DNA of 64,000 bases from Oegoconia quadripuncta (GCA_949316235.1 OX438742.1:37082853-37146852); one strand, 5' to 3'. Positions 41,982 through 53,506 are shown, counted from the first letter of the stretch. Numbers and translations are program-made. The notes: generated from the letters alone by a model not told the origin.

Positions 41982-42479
41982 TAAAAAAACTGTGTCAAAG
42001 AAAAGTCAAAATTTGCGGAACCAAGGACTTTAGAACTTTACAATATTTAATTGATATGTAGGCTCTATTATGGAATACGCGTAATTCCCCTTTTGCCATA
42101 ATTCTTTCCAAGAACAATAACATCTTAATTATGGATTTTCGCTGGCGATAGATCTATAAATAAATGGCAGATAGACCTAGCGGTATTTTAAAATGCGGGA
42201 TAGTTGTTTTTTGCTATAGAATACGTGACAACCATTAGTTTTCACTTCGAGTTCAACCAAGATAATTTTTAATAGATGGTAAAGCTTCATTTATTCCGAA
42301 GTCTAGAAATAGGATAAATTAAATCCGTGTGTGAAGTACGTATCAACTGTACGAGGATTTGGATGACGGAGCTTGGAGACGGTTATGTTTTGTGTAGTGG
42401 TATAGTTAGCCTCTATTTTTATTAGTATTGTGACTAGTATAGGTCAGAGTTAGATCATAGTAAACAGCACAGAAAAAAA
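41982..42479. other. Unique DNA
   Basis: Nothing recognised. Confidence 0.35.
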
Positions 42480-42860
42480 CACCTATCGGGGGGCACGGCA
42501 GTGCCCCCGCCAAGTCGAGCGCGAAGCAAACACTGCCGTACCATCCTTTACTGGAACCATTTCGCCGCATTTTCAGGCCCCTATTTTAGAACCTCTGGAT
42601 AAGACTAGAACGCAGAAATTTTCGTCATTCAGTAAGCTATAATCACATACTTAAAATCCAAAATTTCAAGTCTGTAGGTCATTTAGTTCCGAAGTTAAGC
42701 GAAAGCAAAGTTTCGCATTTATGACACTCACTCACTCACTCATGATCATCAAAATAGAACTAGTACTTCCCATAAACTCAGAGAGCTGAAATTTGGTACA
42801 GAGTTATGGTTTAATAGCCACATAAAGGGAAAACTATAAAAACTAGGATAATCGAAGATC
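42480..42860 (+). mobile_element. Helitron-like terminal region with GC hairpin
   Basis: CACCTATCGGGGGGCACGGC, then a perfect hairpin GGGGGCAC-GGCA-GTGCCCCC (42489-42508), followed by CGCCAAGTCGAGCGCGAAGC. The downstream block (AAATTTCAAGTCTGTAGGTC, then TCCGAAGTTAAGCG, TGATCATCAAAATAGAACTA) is of a type I associate with lepidopteran Helitron/Helentron elements and leads towards the helicase fragment at 44031. The true ends were not fixed. Confidence 0.4.
42489..42508. repeat. 8-bp GC hairpin
   Basis: GGGGGCAC and GTGCCCCC pair exactly around GGCA. A nearby CACTGCCGTA (42531-42540) can also pair with CACGGCAGTG, giving an alternative fold. Confidence 0.85.
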
Positions 42861-42996
42861 TGGAGTAATGGTGACCCTGATTAGGAAACACAAGAGCCCA
42901 ACCAAACTATTAGAGATCGACATATACCGTCTTTACAAAAAATATTCAACTTGGTGGGCCGCTTCATTTGATGTCAAAAATCGAAGGTCTGAAGTA

Positions 42997-43560
42997 TCTG
43001 ATGAAGAACCCTCAGCTGGTCTCAGCTGTATTAGATATATGGTAATGCCCCCTTCTACTATTGGTACATAGAAAAATCGACTGTCATTGCAAAAATCCAG
43101 CGTAGTGGGACACATCTTCTAATTTAATCTAGCCTATAGCATCCCACTGCTGGGCGCATGCTTCCCCTTCTGCTTATAATACGCATATAAATAAAATTAA
43201 AGGAAAACTCAGGATAAGACTACACTGGCTTTTATACTTATACTTACATGTTTACAAGAAGAAATAGTCGAACGATTAACTTTATATCTGACGAAGAACC
43301 CTCAGCTGGTCCCAGCTGTTTTAGAGATATGGTAATGCCCCCTTCTACTATTGGTACATAAAAAAATCGACTGTCCAGCGTAGTGGGACACATCTTCTAA
43401 TTTAATCTAGCCTATAGCGTCCCACTGCTGGGCGAATGCCTCCCCTTCTGCTTTTAATACGAATATAAATAAAATTAAAGGAAAACTCTGGATAAGACTA
43501 GACTGGCTTTTATACTTATACTTATTACAAGTTTACAAGAAGAAATAGTCAAACGATTAA
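42997..43560. repeat. 290-bp tandem duplication
   Basis: GAAGAACCCTCAGCTGGT recurs at about 43003 and 43293, and the whole following sequence to AACGATTAA.TTTA is repeated, with a 12-base deletion near the second copy's AAAATCGACTGTCCAGCG. Each unit includes an inverted SINE D tail (ATCCCACTGCTGGGCG). Identity is high by eye, so the duplication is fairly recent. Confidence 0.85.
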
Positions 43561-44030
43561 TTTTATTCTACTCGAACATTACACAAATTAAATAAACAAA
43601 CGAAAATTTGGTCAAAATATAATGCATTGGCTAAGAGTGGCGGTGATACCCGCACGCGTCGCTAGATGGCGTTGACTGTATTTTAAAACGCGCTTACGTT
43701 TTGTTTTTCCGATAACCTTATATGGCAAAGTGGCAACCGGCCGCGTTACAGTCGTTTACGACATTCTTCTATTGCGCTTGAAAATGTTTGCTATTTGTTA
43801 GGAGGGATTATTTGCATTTCGTTGATTTCGCTGATTATTTCGTGAGGTTTGCTAAGGTTAATTGGCAGGTTGTTATTATATTAATTCAAAGATTTAAACA
43901 GGTTAGGAATTATATGGTTAGTGACGGATTACTGATTATTACTTAATTATCAGAATTAAAAGAAGTTTCAATTGAATACTTTATTTAATTGTTAGTTATT
44001 TAGTACCTACTTTTAGTTTTAACTAGAAAT
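43561..44030 (+). other. Leader region before the helicase fragment
   Basis: CpG-containing segment (CCCGCACGCGTCGCTAGATG, AACCGGCCGCGTTACAG). Just before the helicase frame TTTTAGTTTTAACTAG resembles a splice acceptor. Nothing coding was seen. Confidence 0.3.
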
Positions 44031-44843
44031 ATGTGTATGCAGTTAAATAATGCTATGTTAAAAGCGATTCCGCACCCTGAGATAAAGTTAGTCGCTAAAG
44101 ATTCTTTGGATTGCTCAAAATGTATGATAACGAAAGCCCGGGCGTGTTTACAAAAATATGAAGATGATGCGTCGATGACTGCTGGACTGGAAGAAACTAT
44201 AATCATTAAAGAGGGAGCTAAAGTAATGCTTAGGAGAAACATTGATGTTAGTTTAGGTTTAGTGAATGGGTCGATAGGCGTTGTACAAAAAGTGAGGTGG
44301 GACCCGGAAGACCAAACAAAGCCTAAACAATTGGTAGTAAAATTCGCTAATAATTTGATTCACAAATTATTGCCTATTAAGTCAAAATTTGAGATCATAC
44401 CCCGGGCATACGTGTACAGAGAACAATTCCCAATTTGTGTGGCGTATGCCCTAACAATTCACAAGAGCCAAGGTCTAAGTCTAAAAAATGCCCTTATGGA
44501 CATTGGCACCTAGATATTCTCTTGTAGCCAAGCCTACGTGGCGCTTTCACGAGTAACCAATCTTCATGGGGTGCACCTCATAAATGTTGATTTCAAGAGT
44601 ATAAAAGCTAAAGCTTCAGCGATCACCGAATACAACCGGCTTAGGCGTAAATACCGCGCCGATCTTTCAGAAATTAAACCGTCTAAACCGTCTAAAAGAA
44701 TAAATAATGAACGCGAATGGGCAATACGAAAAACTGTAGCTACTGTACAAGAATCAAAACCGGAAAAAAAGAAAAGAAAGATTTGTAATAATAAAAAAAC
44801 TACTCCTAAAAAGAAAAAGACTGTGTCACATAAGAAAATCTAA
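44031..44843 (+). pseudogene. Pif1-type helicase C-terminal half (Helitron remnant), one stop
   Basis: In one frame the sequence encodes the C-terminal part of a superfamily 1B Pif1-like DNA helicase, the protein that drives rolling-circle transposition of Helitrons. Seen: VMLRRNIDVSLGLVNGSIGV (about residues 66-85), the motif V region AYALTIHKSQGLSL, and motif VI QAYVALSRV with its arginine finger. A lysine-rich tail (EKKKRKICNN, TPKKKK) ends at TAA in 44841-44843. A single TAG at 44511-44513 interrupts the frame between motifs V and VI; no frameshift is needed. Walker A and B and the whole Rep part are absent, so this is a truncated, nonfunctional copy. A cellular Pif1 exon is less likely, given the phrase QLNNAML near the start and the surrounding repeats. 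Confidence 0.8.
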
Positions 44844-44859
44844 AATGAAAATCAATATG

Positions 44860-45060
44860 CCCACGTTTCTACAAAAAGAAGTGAAATCCCACCAAAAACA
44901 TTCTGTAAAAAACTAGCCAAGTCTCGATGGAGCTGCTTGATTATCTCTAAAAAGTAATGAAATCTATACAAAGTCGTGCCAAGCCTAAGGTTCCTTACTG
45001 CGATTTCTTTATTATTATAGTTAATGTTGTGTGACTTGGCCGTTGAAGGGTACACAGGGG
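44860..45060 (+). repeat. Conserved noncoding tail after the helicase
   Basis: CTAGCCAAGTCTCGATGGAG then CTGCTTGATTATCTC resembles a dispersed repeat I know from Lepidoptera; here it may be the 3' region of the same element. No CTRR end with hairpin could be placed. Confidence 0.3.
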
Positions 45061-45212
45061 TACAAAACCAGGTGCTTCATGACACCATTGCACCAATCTG
45101 TCGCCAGATTTCCATTTTTCCTTTAGAAAATGGCTATCTCTTTTATTTTAAGTGGTTTGAACTCATATGAAGACCTGCGTATTTTAAGTTTTACATACGT
45201 AGTCATCTTAAT

Positions 45213-45430
45213 AGCTTTACACGGCCCCACTGTTGGGGCACAGCCTCTTCTGGGAGAAGGTATGAGTCATATCCATCACGCAGGCCCAGTGAATGTCTGT
45301 GTCTTATACCGAACATGTAGGCTAGCTATTTGTCTTAACGACTTCCTTCATGTGAAAACAACTGGCACCGACTAGCTTAACTTCGGTAATCGAAAACGAA
45401 CTGCAAATGCGACTATGCCACGAATGCTTC
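45213..45430 (-). mobile_element. SINE D-related copy
   Basis: GGCCCCACTGTTGGGGCACA and CTCTTCTGGGAGAAGG at left are the inverted 'cagtgggacg' tail; CACCGACTAGCTTAACTTCG and ATCGAAAACGAACTGCAAAT match 12985-13090. Confidence 0.5.
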
Positions 45431-45789
45431 AACTACTAGATTGCATCAAAAGCTTGATAAAATCCGATGTAATTTAAACTTTTCCCTTCATTTTAATACA
45501 ATTTCTAGTTTCTGTGACATCTATACTCAGTCGTTTTGATTATGTATTTATGTACATGTCGCTCGACTCTCGGCGCAGCTCACCGCAGGCGAACTTTGTC
45601 AAAGCAATAATACCAGGTAATTCGGATAGGAAACTCGTTCGGCGTATTTCGCGCGTAAATGTTTGACTTGTTCACTCGCAATTTCCATTCCTATCTCTCT
45701 GTATTATTTAAAAAGTATGAGTTTTACAAACAAAATAATTTTTTCCGTCAAAAATCTACAAATGCTGTGTGATTTCTGCACTCAAACAG
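45431..45789. other. Unique DNA
   Basis: Nothing recognised. Confidence 0.35.
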
Positions 45790-46045
45790 AATACAACCAA
45801 CCCGTGTCTTCTCGTGGATGTCGTAAAAGGCGATTAAGTGCCTTTCCACAAAAAAACATCTATAGCTTTGCACATTTCAACGGCGATGGGCTCACCCTCT
45901 GTCATATGTGCAGTTCTGTATATTTCATTAGGTGCATGAACAGTGGATGCTGTATCAATTATTAAACTTTTAATGTTTGGGATATATCCAACCACCCCGT
46001 TTGTGATAAAGGTCGTGACGTTATGTATGTATGTACAATCTACAA
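45790..46045 (-). repeat. Repeat F copy, inverted
   Basis: On the minus strand CATAACGTCACGACCTTTAT, GGGGTGGTTGGATATATCCC and GCCGTTGAAATGTGCAAAGC follow the 23005 copy. Confidence 0.55.
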
Positions 46046-47723
46046 TATAATGATGCGTTGAGTTAAAAGTGGCTAAATATATGAAGCGTCTGAGCGCGCA
46101 GTCGGCCACTGGTGACCGCAAACAATTGATCTTCAATTGTGTTTACGTCGCAGCAGTTAGGGTTTTATCACAAGACCCCCACAATTTTATCTAACAGAAT
46201 TTAAAAAGATTCTTATTTGTGTCACTCCATTGGATTTTAAGTGTACTTGTAGCTTTTCCCCGCAAGTGGATCAACTCATAGGTTAAAAGGATTGTTTTAC
46301 ATTCATATAACACACTATTCAGCGATGGAACAGTTCATGTAGCAGGCTATAACTCGTATGAATTACGATTTCCTACGTCAGATCTGATCCTAACCTGATA
46401 AAAACAAAACTCAGATTGTTCGGATTTCATCATAATTTATCTGCAGGTTATTTAACTTCTCCCGACTACATGCGGTATGAAATATTACATTTTGAATTCA
46501 GACACCTTATATTATGATGATCTTATCCTAGTTGTATTAGGTCAGATTTTCGATATTTTATATTATTTCCTATTAATTATTTATAAATACCAGCTGCTAC
46601 TTTAGGAGTCAAAGATAAGAAAATCCTTTGATACTTACGACATGGGGTTAGTACTATATTAATTCTGTGACATGGGTCTCCTTTAATACTACATGCTCTG
46701 AAGTACTACGAGAATGATGTAATTTTTGTAAGGGAAACAAATGGACTTTTCATAGCTGTCTAACGGTGTACATCTCGCTAGATAAGCAATTAGGAACTGT
46801 GTAATGGAATTTTTTGAGAAAGTAGAATTGGGAATGAACCATTATAATCCACCCAGCGACTGTAGCGCTTCGTTTGCAAATCAAATAGCAAGTCGAGCGC
46901 CAATGACTAATGGTTAAAAGTTTCTAAACGACTATTGGGTACGAGTACCTACGTAGGTGAAGTTGCGCACAGAGCCATAGCACGCATGAGATAACGATAA
47001 GCGGGCGTTGCCCACGACTGTAATATCATTTGTTTTCCTAAATGCGCGGCTTAGTGCCACGGATCTAATAAACTGCGGGTTGCGTTTCAGACGTCCCTTC
47101 AGGCCGCAATTGCTGAAAGCGTTCTGAATAGATAATATTATTTGTTGTTCAACATTACTGTAATAGGACCTCAGCTAGTCTAAAGAAAAAAAAAGTCCAT
47201 TTGTGTAGACTTCCTCTGTGATATCATTTATTATTTATTGTTATACAGCAAACGTAGGGCCGAATGAGACGACGAGAGAGAGACCAAGCTCGTTAAATAT
47301 ATATAAAGAGAGTTAAAGAGAGCGCAGTAAAAGATAGAAACTATAAAATCTAATGAGTATTTTTTAACCTAAAGTTTTTTTTTTTCGATTTATTGTAAAT
47401 AGGTATCGTTGCTAACTTTGGACTCTTTCACGCTTTCGATGTCCAACGAACGTTAATGGCTAGTACAGAAAAAAGTTCCATTAGCCTCAGCGATAAGGGA
47501 TAAAACTTGTCTCCAGTACGATGAGGGTATTACATGTAGCTATGTGTCGGGTAAGAACATTTTGGAACTGTGCAGTAGGTACAATCTGCAACACAGTTAA
47601 AGTAGCGTTTTAATTTTTATGATTTTGTTTGGTTGGATTTTGTTATATTTTCCTTTACACCTATCATAACATCATGTTAACTTAACTTGATTAACAATTT
47701 CTCTTTAGACTTTCGCCTACATA
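46046..47723. other. Unique DNA
   Basis: No gene recognised. A TATATATAAAG at about 47297-47307 followed by AGAGCGCAGTAAAAG is a weak promoter-like arrangement. Confidence 0.35.
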
Positions 47724-48145
47724 CCGGATGAGTTTTTTCACCGGAAGGAAAAAATATAGTGAAAATATAGAAAAAATATATATTGGGTAAGTATTGTTAT
47801 CATCAAAAATTATTGCAAATTATTTTGCGCAATAAAAAGTATTTGTATTATATTGTAAAATAGAAGGTATTGGCATTGTAGTTTAGTTTTTTTGTTTCAA
47901 AACCATCATCGGCGCTTGCGCCGACCGGAGATTAATATGCGACTGGCGGTATTCCTATCATGCGAAATTTATTTGGAACTCATATTTTCTAAAGTTTTTT
48001 TATTTATTTCATTTAATGATGTAATTGTGTGGAATAAGCTACAAACGCGAACGTCATTTGACAGAACGCTGTATTCGATGATGGTTTATTAAAAAAAACT
48101 ACATTAATGCCAATAACTTCTGTAAAGGAAAAAAAACTCATCCGG
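47724..48145. mobile_element. MITE L, complete copy with nested LINE tail
   Basis: The ends CCGGATGAGTTTTTTCACCG and AAAAAACTCATCCGG are inverted repeats, with TA at 47722-47723 and 48146-48147. Compared with the copy at 2718, about 75 bp of LINE 3'-end sequence is inserted after GGTAAGT. Confidence 0.75.
47793..47868 (+). mobile_element. LINE 3' end nested in MITE L
   Basis: CATCAAAAATTATTGCAAAT ... GCAATAAAAAGTATTTGTAT is the same LINE 3' end as at 52455-52520. Only the last 75 bp inserted. Confidence 0.6.
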
Positions 48146-48453
48146 TATATTTATCGATAAAAACCTGCTACCTTAATTGTTTTACCGACTGTACCTATCT
48201 CAATAACCTTGCAAAATACAGGCAATCTGCTTTCAGACAACAAAAATGTAACGGTTAGCCCACATTCTAATTTGGTAGGCTATGTTGCAGACTTCCGTAC
48301 TAGGTCGTATTGAATCTTACCTATGTGATTGCTTCAGTATCTTCTAAAGCTAGATCGATCGAATGTGAACATATAATCTTACCATGAAACACTTAAGACA
48401 AATGTTTTTAACAAAAAATCACATTTAGAAATTATTTTAACTTTTTCTTACAG
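48146..48453. other. Unique DNA
   Basis: Nothing recognised. Confidence 0.35.
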
Positions 48454-48557
48454 ACGTTGGAAAGAGAAATAAGAAATTGGTATCACCGCTCACCCAATTA
48501 ATTGAAAATGACTTTGGTATCATTATCACAACTGTTAGGTTACAAATCTATGAATAA
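48454..48557 (+). CDS. Candidate terminal exon
   Basis: The acceptor TATTTTAACTTTTTCTTACAG ending at 48453 is near ideal. With two bases completing a codon, the frame stays open for 33 codons (VGKRNKKLVSPLTQLIENDF, then GIIITTVRLQIYE) to TAA at 48555. AATAAA is found near 48616. Another frame gives only 15 codons. The peptide is not recognised. Confidence 0.28.
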
Positions 48558-48777
48558 TTAAATTTTAAAATGATAATTTTATTTACAAAATAATTTGAAT
48601 TATGAATTATAAAAATAAATAATACACGTAAATGCAAAAAAAGTTATTTACAAGTATACCGGTATCTACCCTGATTGAAATTGATTTATTTATGATGAAG
48701 GTCACCTTTTCGCCTTATAAGCATACAACATTTATACTTTCATTTCTTTGCATTCTCTTTATCCTCTAGTAGTATCA

Positions 48778-48905
48778 GTCCGTAAACATCCCACTGCAGA
48801 CCAAACCTCGTATTGAGGGAGTGCGAGTTGGGGACTCCATACGATTTAGAATTTTTATTTCTCAGACGTGCAGGTTTCCGCACGATGTTTTCCTTCACCG
48901 ATGAA
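48778..48905 (-). mobile_element. SINE D 3' part
   Basis: AGTCCGTAAACATCCCACTG, TTTCTCAGACGTGCAGGTTT and GATGTTTTCCTTCACCG are in the order of the 36118 copy. The tRNA-like half is missing. Confidence 0.6.
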
Positions 48906-48954
48906 CTACACTGATGATATTCGTTTAATAATATACGTATCGTCGTCATCGTTT

Positions 48955-49223
48955 AAATAAATAAATATCCTTGGACATACACACAGCACCATTTAGTTCC
49001 ACACTAAGCAACTAGGCTTGTATTATAGATACCATTTGGTTGATATACTATACAAATACATGTTTTTTTTTGTTGTAAATAAATGCATATATACATGAAA
49101 AACATCAATAACTCGGGTACATGTGTCCGTATTCATCATACAAACATATGCCCTTAGCGGGATTCGAACCCGCGATACTTCCGTATAGTAGTTAGCGTTT
49201 CTAACCGCTACACCAAACAGGTC
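48955..49223 (-). mobile_element. SINE A copy 5
   Basis: Full length, tail AATATCCTTGGACATACACA at left, head GCGGGATTCGAACCCGCGAT and TACACCAAACAGGTC at right. Confidence 0.8.
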
Positions 49224-50120
49224 AATATTATACACAAATGAGGAAGAAAACAGTAATGAAATTAACGCTTTCGCTTGCGACCCAACAGCAGTCAGTTGCT
49301 ACGGGTGCAGTGACTTCTGGTTGTGAACCGGTCAGCAGATCGCGGGCGGTTAATTAGATAGACCGGGGACCTAGTTCGTGCGGGTCGTTTTACTTTATCC
49401 TTTGGGACATTGGTATAGTGTACACTTCATGAGTATTGTTTATACTATTCGGCTATCAATTAACCATAATTACGGTTTACAAATCGTGTTTTTAGGGTAC
49501 CTCCCCTACACTTAAATTGGGGATGATTTTTTCGATTGAGTGGGATATCGTTAGATAGGTCGTCCAAAAATATTATTAGAGGTTACCTCGAACCGAAAAT
49601 GTTTGCGAAATATTAAGCATTAAAGAGCAAATTTTTGTTAGAGTCAAATGTCTCCTCCTGCCAGATAAACGGTTGGTTTTGGATACGTGAAAGAATTCAC
49701 GGCAGGAAATAATATATATGACGAATATAAAGGAAAACTCTCACAGCTATCTAAGCTTTACAAGGTATTAAGTGGAGAAAATTATCAAATTCGAAAACAA
49801 CAAAAAGTCATTCTAAGTCCGCATATTATGACAGGTATGGAACCCTACAATGCGTGTGGCCTGACACGTACTTTGTCGATTTTTGATATTTTACATTTTG
49901 GTACATGCTTTCTTTAGCTCCATAAATATAGGGAGGGACAGCGAGTATACTTACTAGGGTTGTAATGTGTTTGTGAGTACAAGCTATTCAGAGCGTAATT
50001 CAATTTTAAGTCGATTTCAGCGAGAGCACGTGCAAGATGATTTGGGATTTTCTTGAATCAGCTTATATTCCCGCGGAATTTATTTGAAATTTGGGAATAA
50101 AAATCTGATTTATTTTAAAG
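49224..50120. other. Mostly unique DNA
   Basis: 49836-49905 (GGAACCCTACAATGCGTGTG, GACACGTACTTTGTCG) looks like a common LINE-associated word set; otherwise nothing recognised. Confidence 0.35.
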
Positions 50121-50320
50121 AACAATAAATATTTCGGACACTTACGTCATTTGTCAAGTTCCAAACTAGGTAAAGCCTGCATTGTATAGATTAATACTGT
50201 ATCAATACCGGTTATCGGATTAACATCGTATATATATGACTCGGTGATAAATGTTCGTTTTCACCACACAAAATTTACTCCTAACGGGATTCGAATCCTC
50301 AACCGTTGGTTCCAAAAGCA
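50121..50320 (-). mobile_element. SINE B copy 2
   Basis: AATATTTCGGACACTTACGT at left, AACGGGATTCGAATCCTCAA and CCGTTGGTT at right. Confidence 0.65.
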
Positions 50321-50814
50321 GAGTCAAACCATTTCTTCTTCATATTTAGGTTCATAAGAACTTTATGGGCATCTCGGTGTATTTGTCTCTTAGAGAAGTT
50401 CTGGTTGTGTTAAATGGATATGTTTTCTGTAAAATTTTTGTAAAATGGACCATGTTTGTCAAAGAATTATTATTTTAACAGTAATAATATGTTAAGACTG
50501 TTTGCGTTCTTAAAACAAATTAAATAAAAAAAAATATATGTAAAATTATGTAAATATTATGTTATTTCTATTGTAAACTATTTGTTTCTCTTGATTGTCT
50601 TCATATTATAATATGAAATTAATATAAATAAAAAAATAATTAAATAGCAAATGTCTGAAACAATTATTTCCATTTAGCTGTGATTCGTTTTGTTAAATTT
50701 GATACGGCACACTAAAAAACACTCATCTTGGAATTATTCGTAAATACTTACAAACAGTAATAATAATCAGTAGCAATAATACACTCGTGGCGCAGTCGCC
50801 TGCCTGACGTCCTT
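50321..50814. other. AT-rich DNA
   Basis: Nothing recognised. Confidence 0.35.
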
Positions 50815-51062
50815 AGTCCTTGGATGAATAAGTGACTATTAATGCTTGTGGCATTTCAAATGCTTGTGTTATCCGTACTTCGGAGGGCACGTTAAATAGT
50901 CGGTTCCATTGTTTTCCATTGAAGGCAGTCGTTAAGCCAAGCCGGTGGCTTACATGACTGTCATAGTTTGACACAAATCCACTGGGCCCGCGTGGTGAAT
51001 TGGGGCCCATGCCATCTCCCACTGTGCCGCACCATGAGACCGTGTAAGGCTGTTGGTGATGA
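50815..51062 (+). mobile_element. SINE D-related copy
   Basis: ACTGTCATAGTTTGACACAA, CACTGGGCCCGCGTGGTGAA, GCCATCTCCCACTG and GAGACCGTGTAAGGCTG, then a GATGAAT tail, follow the 10480 copy. Confidence 0.5.
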
Positions 51063-51440
51063 ATAATACTGCATTGATTTACAATTAATTACCTATACAA
51101 ATTCAATAACTTTATTAATTTAAACCACTGTCACTGCAAAGGAAGTAAACTATCTCATTTATTTCAACTTTAATGTGGCGCATGTATAAAGTTCACAGTA
51201 AACTTTGTAATCTCGTGCCGTAAAGGAATCTTGACACATTTAATTAAATATAATAATGAGAACGAAGCGAGGAAATTCTACTTTCCCTGGCCTGACCCAT
51301 TGTGATATCTTTAGACTCTACGCCCTTCCGCCCACAGTCCAGGAACAATATTTCTTTGAGACTTTTAATTTAATAATATCTCACGCTTTTTATTGCAAAG
51401 GGCTAGTAAGAGAGGGACGGTGAATGTTTATGTTGAGGTC
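51063..51440. other. Unique DNA
   Basis: Nothing recognised. Confidence 0.35.
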
Positions 51441-51736
51441 AACCTCAATCACACCTGATGTTAAGTGAAGTTGAGGCCGAAGGTGGAAGCGTACTGATCC
51501 TGAAACCCCATTTAATTTGGGGAACTGGCTATCTTATCTCAGACAATCGGAAATACAAGAATGCTATTAACATTACTGTTTGACGGCAGACTTTGATAAG
51601 ATGGTAGTAGCTAGCCAGGTGTACATTTAAAATGCCCTACCACCAACCAAACCGAGTACTAAACATGTACCCCGCCGGGGATCGAACCCGCGGCCTCCGA
51701 TTCGTAAGCCAATTGTTGTTCACATTGAGCCACGGA
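51441..51736 (-). mobile_element. SINE C copy 3
   Basis: CAACCTCAATCACACCTGAT at left; GGGGATCGAACCCGCGGCCT and ATTGAGCCACGG at right. Confidence 0.75.
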
Positions 51737-51809
51737 CAGCCAACAGTATCACAGCCTAATAGATAAGTCTAATGCTGGACGTAATGGCGCGATTTATGAC
51801 GTTTTAAGC

Positions 51810-51915
51810 AAACGGGTTGGCGATCGCGATCGCTCACGATCCATAAGTCGCCTTTTACGACACCCACCGAAAAAGGTTGGTCCTATATTCTTCTCTGTTG
51901 GAAACCACACGGCCA
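51810..51915 (+). repeat. Repeat F 3' fragment
   Basis: AAGTCGCCTTTTACGACACC followed by AAAGGTTGGTCCTAT and AAACCACACGGC is the 3' part of repeat F (compare 59375-59465). Confidence 0.5.
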
Positions 51916-52170
51916 GAATAATTAGTACTTTTAACCCCTAATAAATACAACATCTTCTAAAGGACCAAATCACAAATAATTGGGTCTGATCAACATTAAA
52001 AGCTTTTGTCACGGGATGTTGAAATACAAAATTATAGCTCTCGTGCATGTAAATCGGTCTGTATAATTAATTGGTATTATAGATAATTCCTGGCAAGCAT
52101 GAAATAATACTAACGTACAGGAGTACGTAACTAGGAAGTTAGACTATTACAGAGATAAATAAAATAATAA

Positions 52171-52290
52171 TAAATAAATAAATATTTCTAACATACCAAT
52201 CATCTAGTCCTAAACTAAGCAATTACTAGATAATGGATAAATACATGAATATATAATATTTGAACATTCATGACTCGGGAATAAATGTTT
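52171..52290 (-). mobile_element. SINE B copy 3, head lost
   Basis: AATAAATATTTCTAACATAC and CATTCATGACTCGGGAATAA are present; the tRNA-like head is replaced by other sequence after 52290. Confidence 0.6.
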
Positions 52291-52354
52291 GTGTTACGTA
52301 TATATTTTGTTTTTAACATAGTTTTTTGTTGTATTTGGATAATGTCAAAATCAT

Positions 52355-52530
52355 TTGGGGGTTTTCTAAATGGTATATTTAAAATTAAACTCGGGGATAC
52401 GTTCCTCGCCAAGTTTTAACACAGTTGGTTTGGTATATGTGGTTGATTGTATTATTGTTTTCATCACAAATTATTGTAAATTATATTGTGCAATAAAGAG
52501 TATTTGTATTGTATTGTTTATAATCATTTG
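52355..52530 (+). repeat. LINE 3' end
   Basis: CATCACAAATTATTGTAAAT then TATTGTGCAATAAAGAGTAT and a (TTGTAT) tail; the same family is nested at 47793. Confidence 0.6.
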
Positions 52531-52623
52531 TTTCTCGGGTGTTTCTAAATTTATGATTACACCAAAGTGTTTAAACATGATTTAATAACTAGATTAAACA
52601 GGCTAGACTAAACTAGAATAAAA

Positions 52624-52758
52624 AACAGAGATAAGATAGCCAGTTCCCCAAATATTTGGGTTCCTGGGTCAGTACGCTTCCACCTTCGGCATCATCTTCA
52701 CTTAACATCAGGTGTGATTAAGGTCAAGTGCTAACCCGTTTTGCATAAAAAAAACTTC
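52624..52758 (+). mobile_element. SINE C 3' half
   Basis: GATAAGATAGCCAGTTCCCC, GTCAGTACGCTTCCACCTTC and AACATCAGGTGTGATTAAGG end at GCATAAAAAAAA. The head is missing. Confidence 0.65.
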
Positions 52759-53215
52759 CGACTCTAGCTCAGCACGCTTGGAATTATATCATCGTCCCGC
52801 AGGATTTATTGGAAATTTTATTTAAATGTTTTTAATAAGTTTTATTTGAAAATCTGAGGTATACCACTGTGCTCTGCACGCGTGAGTTCGGATACAATCC
52901 TCGTCGCAAGGTGTAGGTAGGTACTTAATCGTCAGCAATGACACAACTGATGGGTTTGAGAGCTCGTTTAATACTGTCCCCCATTATTGACCACACGCTG
53001 ACATATATAAAAAATTGCATTAATAAATTCTGAAATGAATGGCTCAAGATACTTTAAGTTTGTTTATTTTCACTGATAGAAAAATCTTTAACTTGATTCC
53101 ATTTCCATCTTAAATATAATTTTAATGGTATATTTAGAAATTATCTTTATGTGTGAGGGGTGGGGGTAATTCTTTCAAAAATTCCCTCTATGTACGACAC
53201 AAGATCATATGACTT
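52759..53215. other. Unique DNA
   Basis: Nothing recognised. Confidence 0.35.
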
Positions 53216-53506
53216 TATAGTAATCTATACAAATTTGAGCGCTTTCGGGCGGTACCTACGTCGGTTTTAGCTTGCTAAAGGTCTCCACCCATAGTGTGGC
53301 GTCGTCGTACCGTACGCAAAAAACAGTAATGTAATTTGACAATATAATACGACGTATAAGTGTGTGAAAATTTTGATGTCAAGCAAGTGTTTAAGTGCCT
53401 AGTATTAATTCTTTACTGCATTACGTGAAGACAAGTAAGCGACAGTGATTTGGGAAAACCACGCGCTATGACTAATCCATGGTCACGTCACAAAGACGTA
53501 CACTTC
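53216..53506 (+). CDS. Candidate leader plus first coding exon
   Basis: Non-repetitive DNA with scattered CpG runs to an ATG at 53468 followed by exactly 13 codons (MTNPWSRHKDVHF) and a consensus donor TTC/GTAAGTGAA at 53507. An in-frame TGA lies upstream at 53426, so this ATG would be the first in frame. If unspliced, the frame would continue about 15 codons to a stop. The short peptide is not recognised and no next exon was found within the window. Confidence 0.25.
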
